The notes beneath the pieces are model-generated. The model saw only the letters and a program-made list of their open reading frames with translations, did not search any database and was not told the origin of the DNA. A stretch of DNA of 22,778 nt from a virus. A program made the translations under genes and the position numbers. This document shows positions 5,432 through 11,445 of the stretch, in pieces; the stretch's first letter is position 1, and every line of letters begins with the position of its first letter. The stretch spans positions 1-22,778 of IMG/VR virus record IMGVR_UViG_3300047554_000379; one strand, 5' to 3'.

Positions 5432-6058
5432 ATGAAATTCTCAATTCAACGTAAATCTATCCGTGCAATGTTGCACATGGCCGCAAAAAAGGACCTTCGT
5501 TATTATTTGCAGGGCATCAACGTTGTTCGCGACAATCGCGGCACGTATCTTGAAGCGACTGATGGCCACATCTTAGGCCGTTTATTGGTTGACGGTATCC
5601 GTTCAGAGACAAAACAAAACGTCATTTTGCCCACTGATGCCCTGGCCAAGTTAAAAGGCACAAAAAAGACGGGTGACGAATGGTTACATTTTGAAGTTAA
5701 TGGTTTATCGGTAGAGTGCATTACGGGTGACGCTACCATTCGATTCTCAGCGCATGATGCTAAGTTTCCCGATACAGATCGCGTTATTCCCCTTAAATTT
5801 GACCCTGAAAACAATAAACCAGCCACTTTTAACCCTGATTTACTGGTTCGCTTTGTTGATTTATCCGAAGAATTGTATGGAAAACGTCAAGTTCCAGCAG
5901 TTTTGCAGCAGGGGACAATGTGCTCTATCGTTTCGTTTTGCGATGATGATTCTTTTATCGGCGTAATGATGCCCTTCAGAGAAACCACAGCAGCTAAAGT
6001 GCCTGCCTGGTGTTACACACCTTCAGTTAAACCCGTAGAAACCACTGAAACCGCATAA
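5432..6058 (+). CDS. Shortened DnaN-like sliding clamp
   Basis: 208 residues against about 366 in bacterial DnaN. From memory of the E. coli sequence, the match begins at domain 2: KKDLRYYLQGI aligns with QDVRYYLNGM, LEATDGHILGR with the signature VATDGHRLAV, NVILPTDALAKL with SVIVPRKGVIEL, and FPDTDRVIP with FPDYRRVLP. After that the first half of domain 3 seems absent, and FNPDLLVRF plus IGVMMPFRE match the second half, including the MPM-R C-terminal strand. Domain 1 is missing. So it carries about three clamp half-domains. It could assemble into a ring of unusual stoichiometry, cap or sequester host polymerase III, or bind clamp partners. I chose ATG 5432 with AAAAGGTG before it; the upstream extension lies in the hairpin. 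Confidence 0.75.
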   Translation: MKFSIQRKSIRAMLHMAAKKDLRYYLQGINVVRDNRGTYLEATDGHILGRLLVDGIRSETKQNVILPTDALAKLKGTKKTGDEWLHFEVNGLSVECITGDATIRFSAHDAKFPDTDRVIPLKFDPENNKPATFNPDLLVRFVDLSEELYGKRQVPAVLQQGTMCSIVSFCDDDSFIGVMMPFRETTAAKVPAWCYTPSVKPVETTETA

Positions 6059-6069
6059 TTTCAGCCTGC

Positions 6070-6110
6070 AAAGCCCTAGAAATAGGGTTTTGTGGCCTGC
6101 AATTCGCAGG
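6070..6110 (+). repeat. Intercistronic hairpin pair 3
   Basis: AAAGCCCTA-GAAA-TAGGGTTTT (6070-6091, nine pairs with one G-U and a GNRA loop) and CCTGC-AATTC-GCAGG (6096-6110). GCCTGCAA is repeated directly on both sides. The first hairpin ends in TTTTG and might weakly terminate after the clamp gene; the second sits seven bases before the ribosome site of the next gene. Confidence 0.5.
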
Positions 6111-6129
6111 GTTAATAGGAGTGAATGAC

Positions 6130-6459
6130 ATGAAAGTGACAATCAACGTTTCAGATTTTCGCGATGCTTTTCATCGTTGCGGCCGTGGTTCTCAGTTCTC
6201 ATATGAGGGCTTAGCCATTCTTTTCGATTATCTTGAAGAATGTGAAACCGATATTGGTGAAGAATGGGAACTTGACGTTATCGCCCTTTGTTGCGATTTT
6301 GCTGAAGAATCCTGGAAAGCCATTGCAGAAAATTACTCTATCGAATTAACCGATACCGATGACGATGAAGAAAAAATGCAGGCCGTTATGGATTGTTTAA
6401 CCGATGAGGGCGTGTTTATCGGTATTACTGGTGAAAATATCGTTTATCGCCAGTTTTAA
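6130..6459 (+). CDS. Acidic conserved phage/plasmid-type protein
   Basis: 109 residues, strongly acidic, starting MKVTINVSDFRDAFHRCGRG. The segment FRDAFHRCGRGSQFSYEGL followed by an acidic helix, LDVIALCCDF and a C-terminal GITGENIVYRQF resembles a conserved hypothetical family I associate with phages and plasmids; I know of no proven role. Its acidity makes a DNA-mimic (anti-restriction) role possible, but that is speculation. AGGAG lies eight bases before the ATG at 6130; the same TTAAYAGGAGTGAAT leader recurs before several genes further on. Confidence 0.75.
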   Translation: MKVTINVSDFRDAFHRCGRGSQFSYEGLAILFDYLEECETDIGEEWELDVIALCCDFAEESWKAIAENYSIELTDTDDDEEKMQAVMDCLTDEGVFIGITGENIVYRQF

Positions 6460-6468
6460 GGGCCTGCA

Positions 6469-6642
6469 ATGACACAAACACAAGCCCTAACACAAGCCCT
6501 AATTTTGGCCATAACCGCACCAAGTGACGAAAATGCAACCAAGGCCACAAACCTAGCCGAAAATCTAGCCTACGGGCTTACTTTTGACCAAGTTGAACAA
6601 TGCAAAACTGATGCGCTAACATTTGTTGAGGGCCTGCAATGA
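6469..6642 (+). CDS. 57-residue protein, unknown
   Basis: Starts MTQTQALTQALILAITAPSD and ends DALTFVEGLQ. Two helices are predicted by eye, the second with LAYGLTFDQVEQCK. Polar and alanine-rich, no family recognised. The start lies nine bases after the preceding stop, within GGCCTGCAATGA; the same 12 bases occur at the start of the next tiny gene, whose ATG overlaps this stop (ATGA). Such reuse suggests a copied start region. Confidence 0.5.
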   Translation: MTQTQALTQALILAITAPSDENATKATNLAENLAYGLTFDQVEQCKTDALTFVEGLQ

Positions 6643-6692
6643 TCTATGCAACCCTGGCGCTAATCCTTCAAATCCTCACAAAACGCAAATAG
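6639..6692 (+). CDS. 17-residue hydrophobic peptide
   Basis: MIYATLALILQILTKRK: a short hydrophobic helix with a positively charged end, as in tiny inner-membrane peptides. Overlaps the previous stop by four bases (ATGA), and its own stop is embedded in TAGGTGTAAAA, the ribosome site of the next gene. It may be a real micropeptide or a coupling element that carries ribosomes to the next start. Confidence 0.35.
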   Translation: MIYATLALILQILTKRK

Positions 6693-6701
6693 GTGTAAAA
6701 A

Positions 6702-6884
6702 ATGACATACATTGAACAACAATTCTACAAAGTGGCTCCCTTCCCATTCTTTTCAGAGAAAAACGGCCAAATCTCCATAAAAATCAACTCTGAGAGAGGA
6801 GCGACCAATTGGATAGGTATCTCAGCCGAAACAATGCGGAAAATTGAAGACCTATTGATTGAAGAAGAAGACAGATTAAATTAA
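6702..6884 (+). CDS. 60-residue protein, unknown
   Basis: Starts MTYIEQQFYKVAPFPFFSEK and ends LIEEEDRLN. Strands around QISIKINSERGATNWIGIS followed by an acidic C-terminal helix (AETMRKIEDLLIEEED). No family recognised. TAGGTG, shared with the stop of the 17-residue gene, acts as ribosome site. It is the last gene before the terminator at 6905. Confidence 0.6.
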   Translation: MTYIEQQFYKVAPFPFFSEKNGQISIKINSERGATNWIGISAETMRKIEDLLIEEEDRLN

Positions 6885-6904
6885 GTCAGTAAACACTAAC
6901 TTAG

Positions 6905-6929
6905 ACCCGCCAAGCGCGGGTTTTCTTTT
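6905..6929 (+). terminator. Intrinsic terminator of the clamp operon
   Basis: ACCCGC-CAAGC-GCGGGT (6905-6921), six GC-rich pairs, followed by TTTCTTTT. It lies 20 bases after the last gene of the plus operon, in front of the converging minus operon. Confidence 0.75.
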
Positions 6930-7005
6930 GCCCGTTTTAAGCCCTTCAACACGCAAACCCTTTTGCGATGCTTAATCAATAGCAGAAAACGCCTAAAAAT
7001 GCCCT

Positions 7006-7019
7006 TAAAACGCGTTTTA
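7006..7019 (-). terminator. Perfect palindrome, possible weak terminator of the minus operon
   Basis: TAAAACGCGTTTTA is a 14-base perfect palindrome just after the stop of the last minus-strand gene; on that strand ATTTTTAGG follows ten bases later. The palindrome leaves no proper loop, so it may instead be a protein site. Confidence 0.25.
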
Positions 7020-7022
7020 GCG

Positions 7023-7238
7023 CTATTCGTGTGGGTGTTGATCGGTGCTCGATACAGTTACAAGCCCGATTAAGTTTAAATCCATCTCATCTGTTAGCCC
7101 TAGTTGATAGAAATGCGCTGCCCAAACGATTGATAAACGAATGCCACCCGCCAGGCTGCCTTTGCCTATACCCTTCAAAATTTCGCGCTCGGCATCAGTA
7201 AAGTGGACAACAGTGCCCCTTAATCCCTCTTTATTCAT
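7023..7238 (-). CDS. Small protein of unknown function
   Basis: 71 residues, MNKEGLRGTVVHFTDAEREI at the start. The stretch DAEREILKGIGKGSLAGGIR followed by LSIVWAAHFYQLG resembles a short DNA-binding or ribbon-helix-helix-like fold, where GSLAGGIR would sit at the start of a helix; this is only a visual impression. ATGA overlap with the RuvC-like gene upstream, so the two are co-translated. Last gene of the minus operon. Confidence 0.6.
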   Translation of the reverse strand: MNKEGLRGTVVHFTDAEREILKGIGKGSLAGGIRLSIVWAAHFYQLGLTDEMDLNLIGLVTVSSTDQHPHE

Positions 7239-7714
7239 TGCTTGGCAACCCTTTTGCCTTTGATTTGCTCGCGCCAGTATTCGGCTATGAGCAGGCTTTC
7301 GGCTATGTTTATGTCTTTCTTTCGCTTAAGTGGTGCTTCAGGCCAAAGCATACGCGCCATGTCCAATGCTTCACCCTTGTCGCTAGTTAAGTGAAAGTGC
7401 TTTTTCCACACTTGCGGCCTTACCATGTGCAAAGGGTATCTGGTTAGCTCACAAACGGCCGTAATCACGCCCACAGCCCTGCCAAATTGGAAAGTTGATG
7501 CTACCCCTTGGTTTGGCATCGAATGGACTTGCTCGCAGCAAATCTCCGCGCCTTCCTTTGGGTCAACCAGCCGCAGAATCATGTTTTTAAACACCATTGG
7601 CAGCACGTGCTTGTCTTGGTGCTCAATCATAAAACTGTCAAGATAATCGCCGTTTGAGTGCAAAGCACCCACTGCGCCAGATATGCTGCCTGGATCAATT
7701 CCGATGAACACCAA
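7235..7714 (-). CDS. RuvC-like Holliday junction resolvase
   Basis: 159 residues, close to RuvC length. The RNase H-fold acidic residues are D7 in GIDPGSISGA, E61 in CCEQVHSMPNQGVASTFQFG, D134 in KKDINIAE and E139 in IAESLLIAEYW, where bacterial RuvC has Asp; Glu at the last place is tolerated in phage and viral relatives. It would cut four-way junctions in replicating DNA before packaging, fitting the nearby replication and recombination genes. The start is TTG at 7714 with AAAGGAG eight bases upstream; a GTG follows directly. Confidence 0.87.
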   Translation of the reverse strand: MVFIGIDPGSISGAVGALHSNGDYLDSFMIEHQDKHVLPMVFKNMILRLVDPKEGAEICCEQVHSMPNQGVASTFQFGRAVGVITAVCELTRYPLHMVRPQVWKKHFHLTSDKGEALDMARMLWPEAPLKRKKDINIAESLLIAEYWREQIKGKRVAKQ

Positions 7715-7886
7715 AATAGTTCTCCTTTATGCGTTGCTCTCGCTCTAAAACATAGTTTTCAAGCGCTAAAAACATCTCATGGGCATTTTGTGTTGATGCG
7801 GTTCGATAGTTCAGCGCGTGCCAATGTAGGCTGTTTTCTTCTTGTTCTTCTTGTTTGACCGTCAGTTGATATTCAATTTCTATCAT
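7695..7886 (-). CDS. Small acidic protein, unknown
   Basis: 63 residues starting MIEIEYQLTVKQEEQEENSL. Glutamate-rich, with a helical second half (HEMFLALENYVLEREQRIKE). Its end overlaps the RuvC start by 20 bases, so it contains the RuvC ribosome site. ATGA coupling with the upstream gene and AGGTGAAGG before the start support translation. No family recognised. Confidence 0.6.
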   Translation of the reverse strand: MIEIEYQLTVKQEEQEENSLHWHALNYRTASTQNAHEMFLALENYVLEREQRIKENYFGVHRN

Positions 7887-8101
7887 GCCTTCACCTCATA
7901 ATTCAATCCAAGTTCTCGGGCATTGTCTGCCTTCTTGTCTAACGCTGTTTGGCTTTTCTGCCATTCAGCGCCAGCGTCAAACCCATAATTCCAGCCCATT
8001 TCAATCAAATCTAGTTCTTCCTTTGAATACGCCTTTTTTCTAGGCTCTCCGTATTCCAAGAATCGACCATTTGCCCATTGTTTAAAAGTTTTGTAAATCA
8101 T
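7883..8101 (-). CDS. 72-residue protein, unknown
   Basis: Starts MIYKTFKQWANGRFLEYGEP; contains YSKEELDLIEMGWNYGFDAG, a helix pair with an aromatic, acidic surface seen in many small phage proteins. The frame is open upstream to a TTG, but the ATG at 8101 is preferred because it overlaps the stop of a 28-residue membrane peptide (ATGA). The stop is likewise ATGA-coupled to the next gene. Confidence 0.65.
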   Translation of the reverse strand: MIYKTFKQWANGRFLEYGEPRKKAYSKEELDLIEMGWNYGFDAGAEWQKSQTALDKKADNARELGLNYEVKA

Positions 8102-8184
8102 TTGTGCAATATCCCTATTGCAGCTTGAAACAATAAAACAGAACAAACGCCAACAAGAAAACCACCCAAAAAAACAGACTCCAT
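8098..8184 (-). CDS. 28-residue membrane peptide
   Basis: MESVFLGGFLVGVCSVLLFQ and then AAIGILHK: a single hydrophobic helix with small residues. AAGGAG, inside the end of the preceding gene, lies before the ATG, one of the better ribosome sites in this operon, and the stop overlaps the next ATG. Very short, but both signals indicate real translation. Function unknown; the window has other peptides of this kind. Confidence 0.55.
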   Translation of the reverse strand: MESVFLGGFLVGVCSVLLFQAAIGILHK

Positions 8185-8187
8185 AAT

Positions 8188-8472
8188 CTACTCTCCTTTT
8201 GCCTTGTTTATGGCCTTTTGAAGCTCGGCCATAGTCGCTTTAATCTCAACATCTACCCTTGGGTCTTCAACAAAGTTATCTAGCAGGCAAAAAGCCATTT
8301 CTGCGGCATCAATCAGGTCAGGCGCAGCAGCGATCAAAGCCGCATCAGATTTTTCATGCACCCTAGCAATTTCTTGCCTTCTTGAATCGTAAATAGTAAA
8401 AAACTCTTCAAAATAATCGTCATCAGGGCCAGTGTCGTTGTCGTATTCAAAAATCCATTGGTTGTCCATCAT
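8188..8472 (-). CDS. Small phage protein with an LIAAAPDLIDA motif
   Basis: 94 residues. The acidic N-terminus (DNDTGPDDDYFEEFFTIYDS) is followed by SDAALIAAAPDLIDAAEMAF and a C-terminal helix LQKAINKAKGE. The AALIAAAPDLL helix followed by a short AI-x-KA end is common in small proteins in early regions of many phages; no function is established. The ATG overlaps the stop of the zinc-ribbon gene. Confidence 0.75.
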   Translation of the reverse strand: MMDNQWIFEYDNDTGPDDDYFEEFFTIYDSRRQEIARVHEKSDAALIAAAPDLIDAAEMAFCLLDNFVEDPRVDVEIKATMAELQKAINKAKGE

Positions 8473-8624
8473 TTATCCCTCTTTTTCCATTGTTGTTTGG
8501 GTTTTGGCTCGGTTAGCAGTATTTCCTGAGTTTTGAACCTATGCAGATTAAAGCATTCCCTAGTTCTTAGCCCGTTCTTGGTGTGCTTAACATCAGTTGG
8601 GGCTTGGCAAAGTGGGCATTTCAT
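8469..8624 (-). CDS. 51-residue NrdR-type zinc ribbon protein
   Basis: MKCPLCQAPTDVKHTKNGLR at the start, then TRECFNLHRFKTQE. This reproduces the N-terminal ribbon of the NrdR repressor (CPxC, R-R-R-x-C-x-x-C/N-x-H-R-F-T-T), without the ATP-cone. C3 and C6 are obvious; C24 and H28 probably complete the site. Such lone ribbons occur in many phages and may bind DNA or RNA. ATGA overlaps at both ends tie it to the genes on either side. Confidence 0.7.
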   Translation of the reverse strand: MKCPLCQAPTDVKHTKNGLRTRECFNLHRFKTQEILLTEPKPKQQWKKRDK

Positions 8625-8877
8625 TGCGTAACCCCTTGATTTTCTCGGCTGTCAAGATACCTAGACCAGCCAATTCGGGTGTCTCTTTCTCCAATTTCCT
8701 GACCATCCACCGCGCATGACCAATCGAGCCTGGATTCATGGCCATCAACGCATAGTGTCTGGCTAAGTGGTCTTTCAGATGGTCGAAGTCTGGGCAAGTC
8801 CCCAAGGGCTTGTAAGGCTGCATTTGTGATAGCCAAGGACAAACTTTGTCCTGCTCTGATTCTGTCAAGTACGTCAT
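8593..8877 (-). CDS. Small phage protein, overlaps another frame
   Basis: 94 residues starting MTYLTESEQDKVCPWLSQMQ. The central and C-terminal part (HARWMVRKLEKETPELAGLG, then LTAEKIKGLRNEMP) reads like a genuine helical protein. Its ATG overlaps the stop of the upstream gene (ATGA), and its end runs 32 bases into the zinc ribbon gene. It shares most of its length with a different frame (8621-8896) that also looks genuine at its start, so one of the two may be a remnant. Confidence 0.55.
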   Translation of the reverse strand: MTYLTESEQDKVCPWLSQMQPYKPLGTCPDFDHLKDHLARHYALMAMNPGSIGHARWMVRKLEKETPELAGLGILTAEKIKGLRNEMPTLPSPN

Positions 8878-8896
8878 TCGCTTGTGCTTTGTTCAT
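8621..8896 (-). CDS. Small phage protein in an overlapping frame
   Basis: 91 residues. The first 35 (MNKAQANDVLDRIRAGQSLS, then LAITNAALQALGDLP) match a pattern known from small phage proteins, a helix-turn-helix-like pair ending in TGDL. After that the composition turns to Ser/Arg/Asp-rich sequence typical of a shadow frame. AGGA lies eight bases before the ATG at 8896 and the stop overlaps the zinc ribbon ATG. Members of this group are usually short, so the original stop may have been lost. Confidence 0.45.
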   Translation of the reverse strand: MNKAQANDVLDRIRAGQSLSLAITNAALQALGDLPRLRPSERPLSQTLCVDGHESRLDWSCAVDGQEIGERDTRIGWSRYLDSRENQGVTQ

Positions 8897-9077
8897 CTTC
8901 CCAATCCTGTAAGTCTCGTGCAAGTATTTCGTTAATTGTCTTGGTTACATCACCATTGTTAGCAAACACTAACTTAACGCAGGCGGTTCTTTCTTGTTGA
9001 AGTGCTTTTCTGAACGCCAAGGCTACAAAGCTCGATTCAATGTAAACCTTGTCGTCAACCGATGTTGTTGGAATCAT
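8874..9077 (-). CDS. Small protein with QQERTAC motif, unknown
   Basis: 67 residues from MIPTTSVDDKVYIESSFVAL. GGGGA lies six bases before the ATG at 9077 and supports it over the in-frame ATG at 9089, which would overlap the end of the methyltransferase gene. The motif ALQQERTACVKLVF resembles the AIQxERxACAK helix found in numerous phage early proteins. Its stop overlaps the start of the next gene (ATGA). Confidence 0.6.
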   Translation of the reverse strand: MIPTTSVDDKVYIESSFVALAFRKALQQERTACVKLVFANNGDVTKTINEILARDLQDWEDEQSTSE

Positions 9078-9079
9078 AT

Positions 9080-9631
9080 TTATCCCCATTGCTCGGCCAT
9101 TGCATCTGCAATCCCTTGGTATGTTGTGCTTCTTAACTTCCAGCGGTCAGGGCTTGGTGGCATCTTGTGAATACGGTCTGACCTGCCATCGACAATGTTT
9201 GTCGGGGTAAGTTTTGGTAGATTTTTAAGCCACAAACAGGTGGCTTTAGTCTCACCATGGCCAAACTGCCAAGGCTGAATTATTTGGTCAGGCTTGCGAA
9301 TTCGGCTGGAAATTATGCTAATTGGGTTTTCCAAAGCAATCTTAGGAATGTTGGCGTTTAGCAAGATACGCACAAAATCTAAGGCTTCATCCTGAACGCC
9401 ACTTGCTTTTTTGGCTGCAAAGTGACGAGCGCCAGAAACAGCCAAATGTGTGCAAGGTGGATGGGCAATCATCAAATCCCAATCGTTTCCCAAAATGTCG
9501 GAAACATCGCATTGAAAGTGAGGACCAGGCGCATCGGTAGGCAACAAGTCACACGACCACGCATCATGGCCGTTTGCGATAAACGCATCTCTGTCGCGGC
9601 CAGAATACTCACAAGCAATCAAGACCTTCAT
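9080..9631 (-). CDS. C5-cytosine methyltransferase-like phage protein
   Basis: 183 residues, much shorter than a full DNA C5-methyltransferase. MKVLIACEYSGRDRDAF resembles motif I, HPPCTHLAVSGARHF (57-71) is motif IV with the catalytic PC (C60), and ALENPISII (99-107) corresponds to the ENV motif VI. The C-terminal part (GHGETKATCLWLKNLP) is a hallmark of this phage family; the target recognition region seems minimal. It may methylate phage DNA against host restriction, but activity is unproven. The start overlaps the upstream stop (ATGA), and the ribosome site is within GGGAGACTCCC, where GGG and CCC could pair and mask it. Confidence 0.75.
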   Translation of the reverse strand: MKVLIACEYSGRDRDAFIANGHDAWSCDLLPTDAPGPHFQCDVSDILGNDWDLMIAHPPCTHLAVSGARHFAAKKASGVQDEALDFVRILLNANIPKIALENPISIISSRIRKPDQIIQPWQFGHGETKATCLWLKNLPKLTPTNIVDGRSDRIHKMPPSPDRWKLRSTTYQGIADAMAEQWG

Positions 9632-9996
9632 GGGAGTCTCCCGAAACTTTTTCTTAGTTCTTCAAGTTTGGCAAGTCCAGCGCGTTTAGCATCCTCGGAA
9701 TAATTTGAAGATTTTGAACGGTCTTCCAGCAACTTGTCAGCAGTGTTTACCCTTGGTGCGTCATAACAGAGCTTTTTCATCTGAATTGACGATGGTGGGC
9801 GCACTGGGTCAAGGTTTGACAAGGCATAGTCCATTACACTTTTTATGGTCAAGTAATGTCCCAATGTGCCAATCCATTCCTGCCTTATTAGGTTTGGGTC
9901 AATCCCATCCCACTTTCGCGCAAAGTCATTGCCATAAATGGCGCTCATGCGCCCAAAGATGTAGTCAAAACCTTGGTCTGGTGTGCAATCAGCCAT
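9628..9996 (-). CDS. Helicase loader-like replication protein (lambda P type)
   Basis: 122 residues. The pattern FGRMSAIYGNDFARKWDGID, then LIRQEWIGTLGHY, MDYALSNLD and RPPSSIQMKKLC matches phage proteins placed right after O-like initiators (Y-G-x-x-F...W-x-G-x-D-P...W...AL-x-N-L...PP). By analogy with lambda P it would bind the host DnaB helicase and deliver it to the origin. It overlaps the initiator by eight bases, has GGAGG upstream, and is ATGA-coupled to the methyltransferase. The assignment rests on pattern and position, not on catalytic residues. Confidence 0.68.
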   Translation of the reverse strand: MADCTPDQGFDYIFGRMSAIYGNDFARKWDGIDPNLIRQEWIGTLGHYLTIKSVMDYALSNLDPVRPPSSIQMKKLCYDAPRVNTADKLLEDRSKSSNYSEDAKRAGLAKLEELRKSFGRLP

Positions 9997-10732
9997 TTTT
10001 CTTGTCCTCCAACTGCCAGAACTGCTTTTTAGGCGCTGTCAGGCCGTTTGTCAGGTTTGACATGGTGTTTGACAGTCTTTCAGCATGGCTGACTTTTTCT
10101 GTTACCCAAGCAGCCTCAAAACCAACCCATTGCTTTAAACAACAATGGCTGATCGCCTGCTCAATAGTCCAACCAGCCTTGTCAACCTGTTTGACAAACT
10201 GCTTCCAACCAGTCTCGGTCAGCGTCTTAGCTTTCTTCTCACGTCTGACCGTCATCCAGTCATTCCAAACTTGTTGGTCAACAGAATCAGGACAAGCAAC
10301 GCCAGTTGCCCTTTTAGTTTCTGTTTCTGTTTTAGTTTCTGTTTCTGTTTTAGTTAAAGGTGCATTTGTATGCGACTCGCATACATCTGTATGCACTTGT
10401 ATGCAAATGTCTACTCTGTCAGGATACTTGCTTTCTTTCTGTCTAGGAACATTATCCCATTTAGACATTTGTAATACATTTTTTCCATGTGACTGATAAA
10501 CAGACACAAGACCATTTCTTACAAGCTCATCAATCAAGTCTTTACACTTATTGATAGACACTGATTCTTTGATTGGGAAGCAAGAGGCTTTAATCATGGC
10601 AGGTCTGGAGTCAAAACGACCAAAATCATCAACTGTCACCAGAAGACGATAAAACAGATTTTCTGCAAGTGGGGATAAGCTGTCGATGGCTTCGCTGTCG
10701 CGAACGCCAGGCTTTAAATACCTAGTTGGCAT
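9989..10732 (-). CDS. Replication initiation protein (lambda O-like)
   Basis: 247 residues. The N-terminal winged-helix region MPTRYLKPGVRDSEAIDSLS with ENLFYRLLVTVDDFGRFDSR and LIDELVRNGLVSVY is typical of phage replication initiators that bind origin DNA. A repetitive linker (KTETETKTETETK) follows, then a C-terminal region QVWNDWMTVRREKKAKTLTE...GFEAAWV that likely contacts the loader. As in lambda, iteron-like repeats and a T-rich tract sit inside the gene where the linker is encoded. AAGGA precedes the ATG. The loader gene follows with an overlap. First gene of the replication cluster. Confidence 0.85.
   Translation of the reverse strand: MPTRYLKPGVRDSEAIDSLSPLAENLFYRLLVTVDDFGRFDSRPAMIKASCFPIKESVSINKCKDLIDELVRNGLVSVYQSHGKNVLQMSKWDNVPRQKESKYPDRVDICIQVHTDVCESHTNAPLTKTETETKTETETKRATGVACPDSVDQQVWNDWMTVRREKKAKTLTETGWKQFVKQVDKAGWTIEQAISHCCLKQWVGFEAAWVTEKVSHAERLSNTMSNLTNGLTAPKKQFWQLEDKKNG
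10311..10410. other. Candidate replication origin inside the initiator gene
   Basis: Four copies of TGTATGC: direct at 10367-10373, 10388-10394 and 10398-10404, inverted (GCATACA) at 10379-10385. Direct copies are 21 and 10 bases apart, about two and one helical turns, so they face the same side. Next to them (10312-10353) lies a T-rich tract made of 2.3 copies of an 18-base unit TTTTAGTTTCTGTTTCTG, a likely unwinding region. Lambda has the same plan within its O gene. Sequence features are clear; origin activity is inference. Confidence 0.6.
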
Positions 10733-10835
10733 AAGTTTTCCTTCTTTCTGTCCTTCACTGAATGAAACCTCGGCAGGCGGGAAGGCTCGCTTTTCGATAC
10801 GCTCATGACTTCGTATCTAGCCGTGTTTCAAACCA
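10733..10835. other. Short spacer with inverted repeat
   Basis: No gene. GATACG (10796-10801) and CGTATC (10812-10817) form a six-base inverted repeat with a ten-base spacer, upstream of the initiator. It may be an operator or a weak hairpin; no T run follows on either strand. Confidence 0.35.
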
Positions 10836-11075
10836 TTATAGAGGCTTTTTTGTCTCTAGTTCAATAAGCAGTTCGATGTAGTGCTTGGCTTTTTCCAAGT
10901 CTGCTACGCCGTTTTTCTCTTTCCAACGGGTGATGTACTTGACCACATTGCCCTCACAAAAACCCATTTTGTTGGCATGGATGTACTCAATAGGCTGGAT
11001 GGCTTTGTCCTTGTAATGATTGCCACCCACCTGCTTCATCAAAGCACCGTTCTTGTCGTATTGAAGCTGTCTCAT
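10836..11075 (-). CDS. DUF3310 protein
   Basis: 79 residues. NHYKDKAIQPIEYIHANKMG (about 19-38) followed by GNVVKYITRWKEKNGVADLE and KAKHYIELLIELE is the classic DUF3310 signature, a small all-helical family common in phage replication regions and sometimes labelled nucleotide kinase without firm evidence. The ATG overlaps the stop of the next upstream gene (ATGA). Function unknown; placement suggests a link with nucleotide metabolism or replication. Confidence 0.88.
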   Translation of the reverse strand: MRQLQYDKNGALMKQVGGNHYKDKAIQPIEYIHANKMGFCEGNVVKYITRWKEKNGVADLEKAKHYIELLIELETKKPL

Positions 11076-11437
11076 TCTGCCGCCTCATAAGTCATCTCAA
11101 AAATGTCAGGCTTGCATGGATAGTGTTCACCCTTCACGCCTGTGATGATCCAGTCACCAGGACAAACAATGTGACCGCCTTCAAGCGTGTCAACCCATCC
11201 ATGATTGTGCATGATGTCACCGCAATGCTCGCATTTATGCTGTCCATTAATGCTTGGAGTGCGGTAGTAACGCACGATGTCTCCCTCCCATCGCATCTGC
11301 TTGCGATATTCAGGGGAAAACTTGACCAGTTCGCCACCAGCAAAACCATCATGTGTCTTGCTGTAATCAAGCGGGTGATCGCCATTCTTGAACCATTGTG
11401 TTGCCTCAATAACTACGGGTTTTTTTCGGAATTTCAT
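11072..11437 (-). CDS. Conserved phage protein with PGDWIITGVKGE motif
   Basis: 121 residues. It starts MKFRKKPVVIEATQWFKNG and ends with GHIVCPGDWIITGVKGEHYP then CKPDIFEMTYE, both hallmarks of a conserved phage family of unknown function. An inserted CEHCGDIMHNHGW stretch supplies C, C, H and H that could bind zinc. AGGTG lies a few bases before the ATG. It belongs to the promoter-proximal part of the minus operon. Confidence 0.82.
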   Translation of the reverse strand: MKFRKKPVVIEATQWFKNGDHPLDYSKTHDGFAGGELVKFSPEYRKQMRWEGDIVRYYRTPSINGQHKCEHCGDIMHNHGWVDTLEGGHIVCPGDWIITGVKGEHYPCKPDIFEMTYEAAE

Positions 11438-11445
11438 GGCTCACC

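Noticed and set aside
10312-10353. Repeat array as CRISPR
   Set aside because: The 18-base units are contiguous without spacers and encode the initiator linker.
9705-10496. 263-residue plus-strand frame opposite the O/P genes
   Set aside because: It is the complement of two well-supported replication genes; Ser/Cys/Leu-rich, no ribosome site, no recognisable domain.
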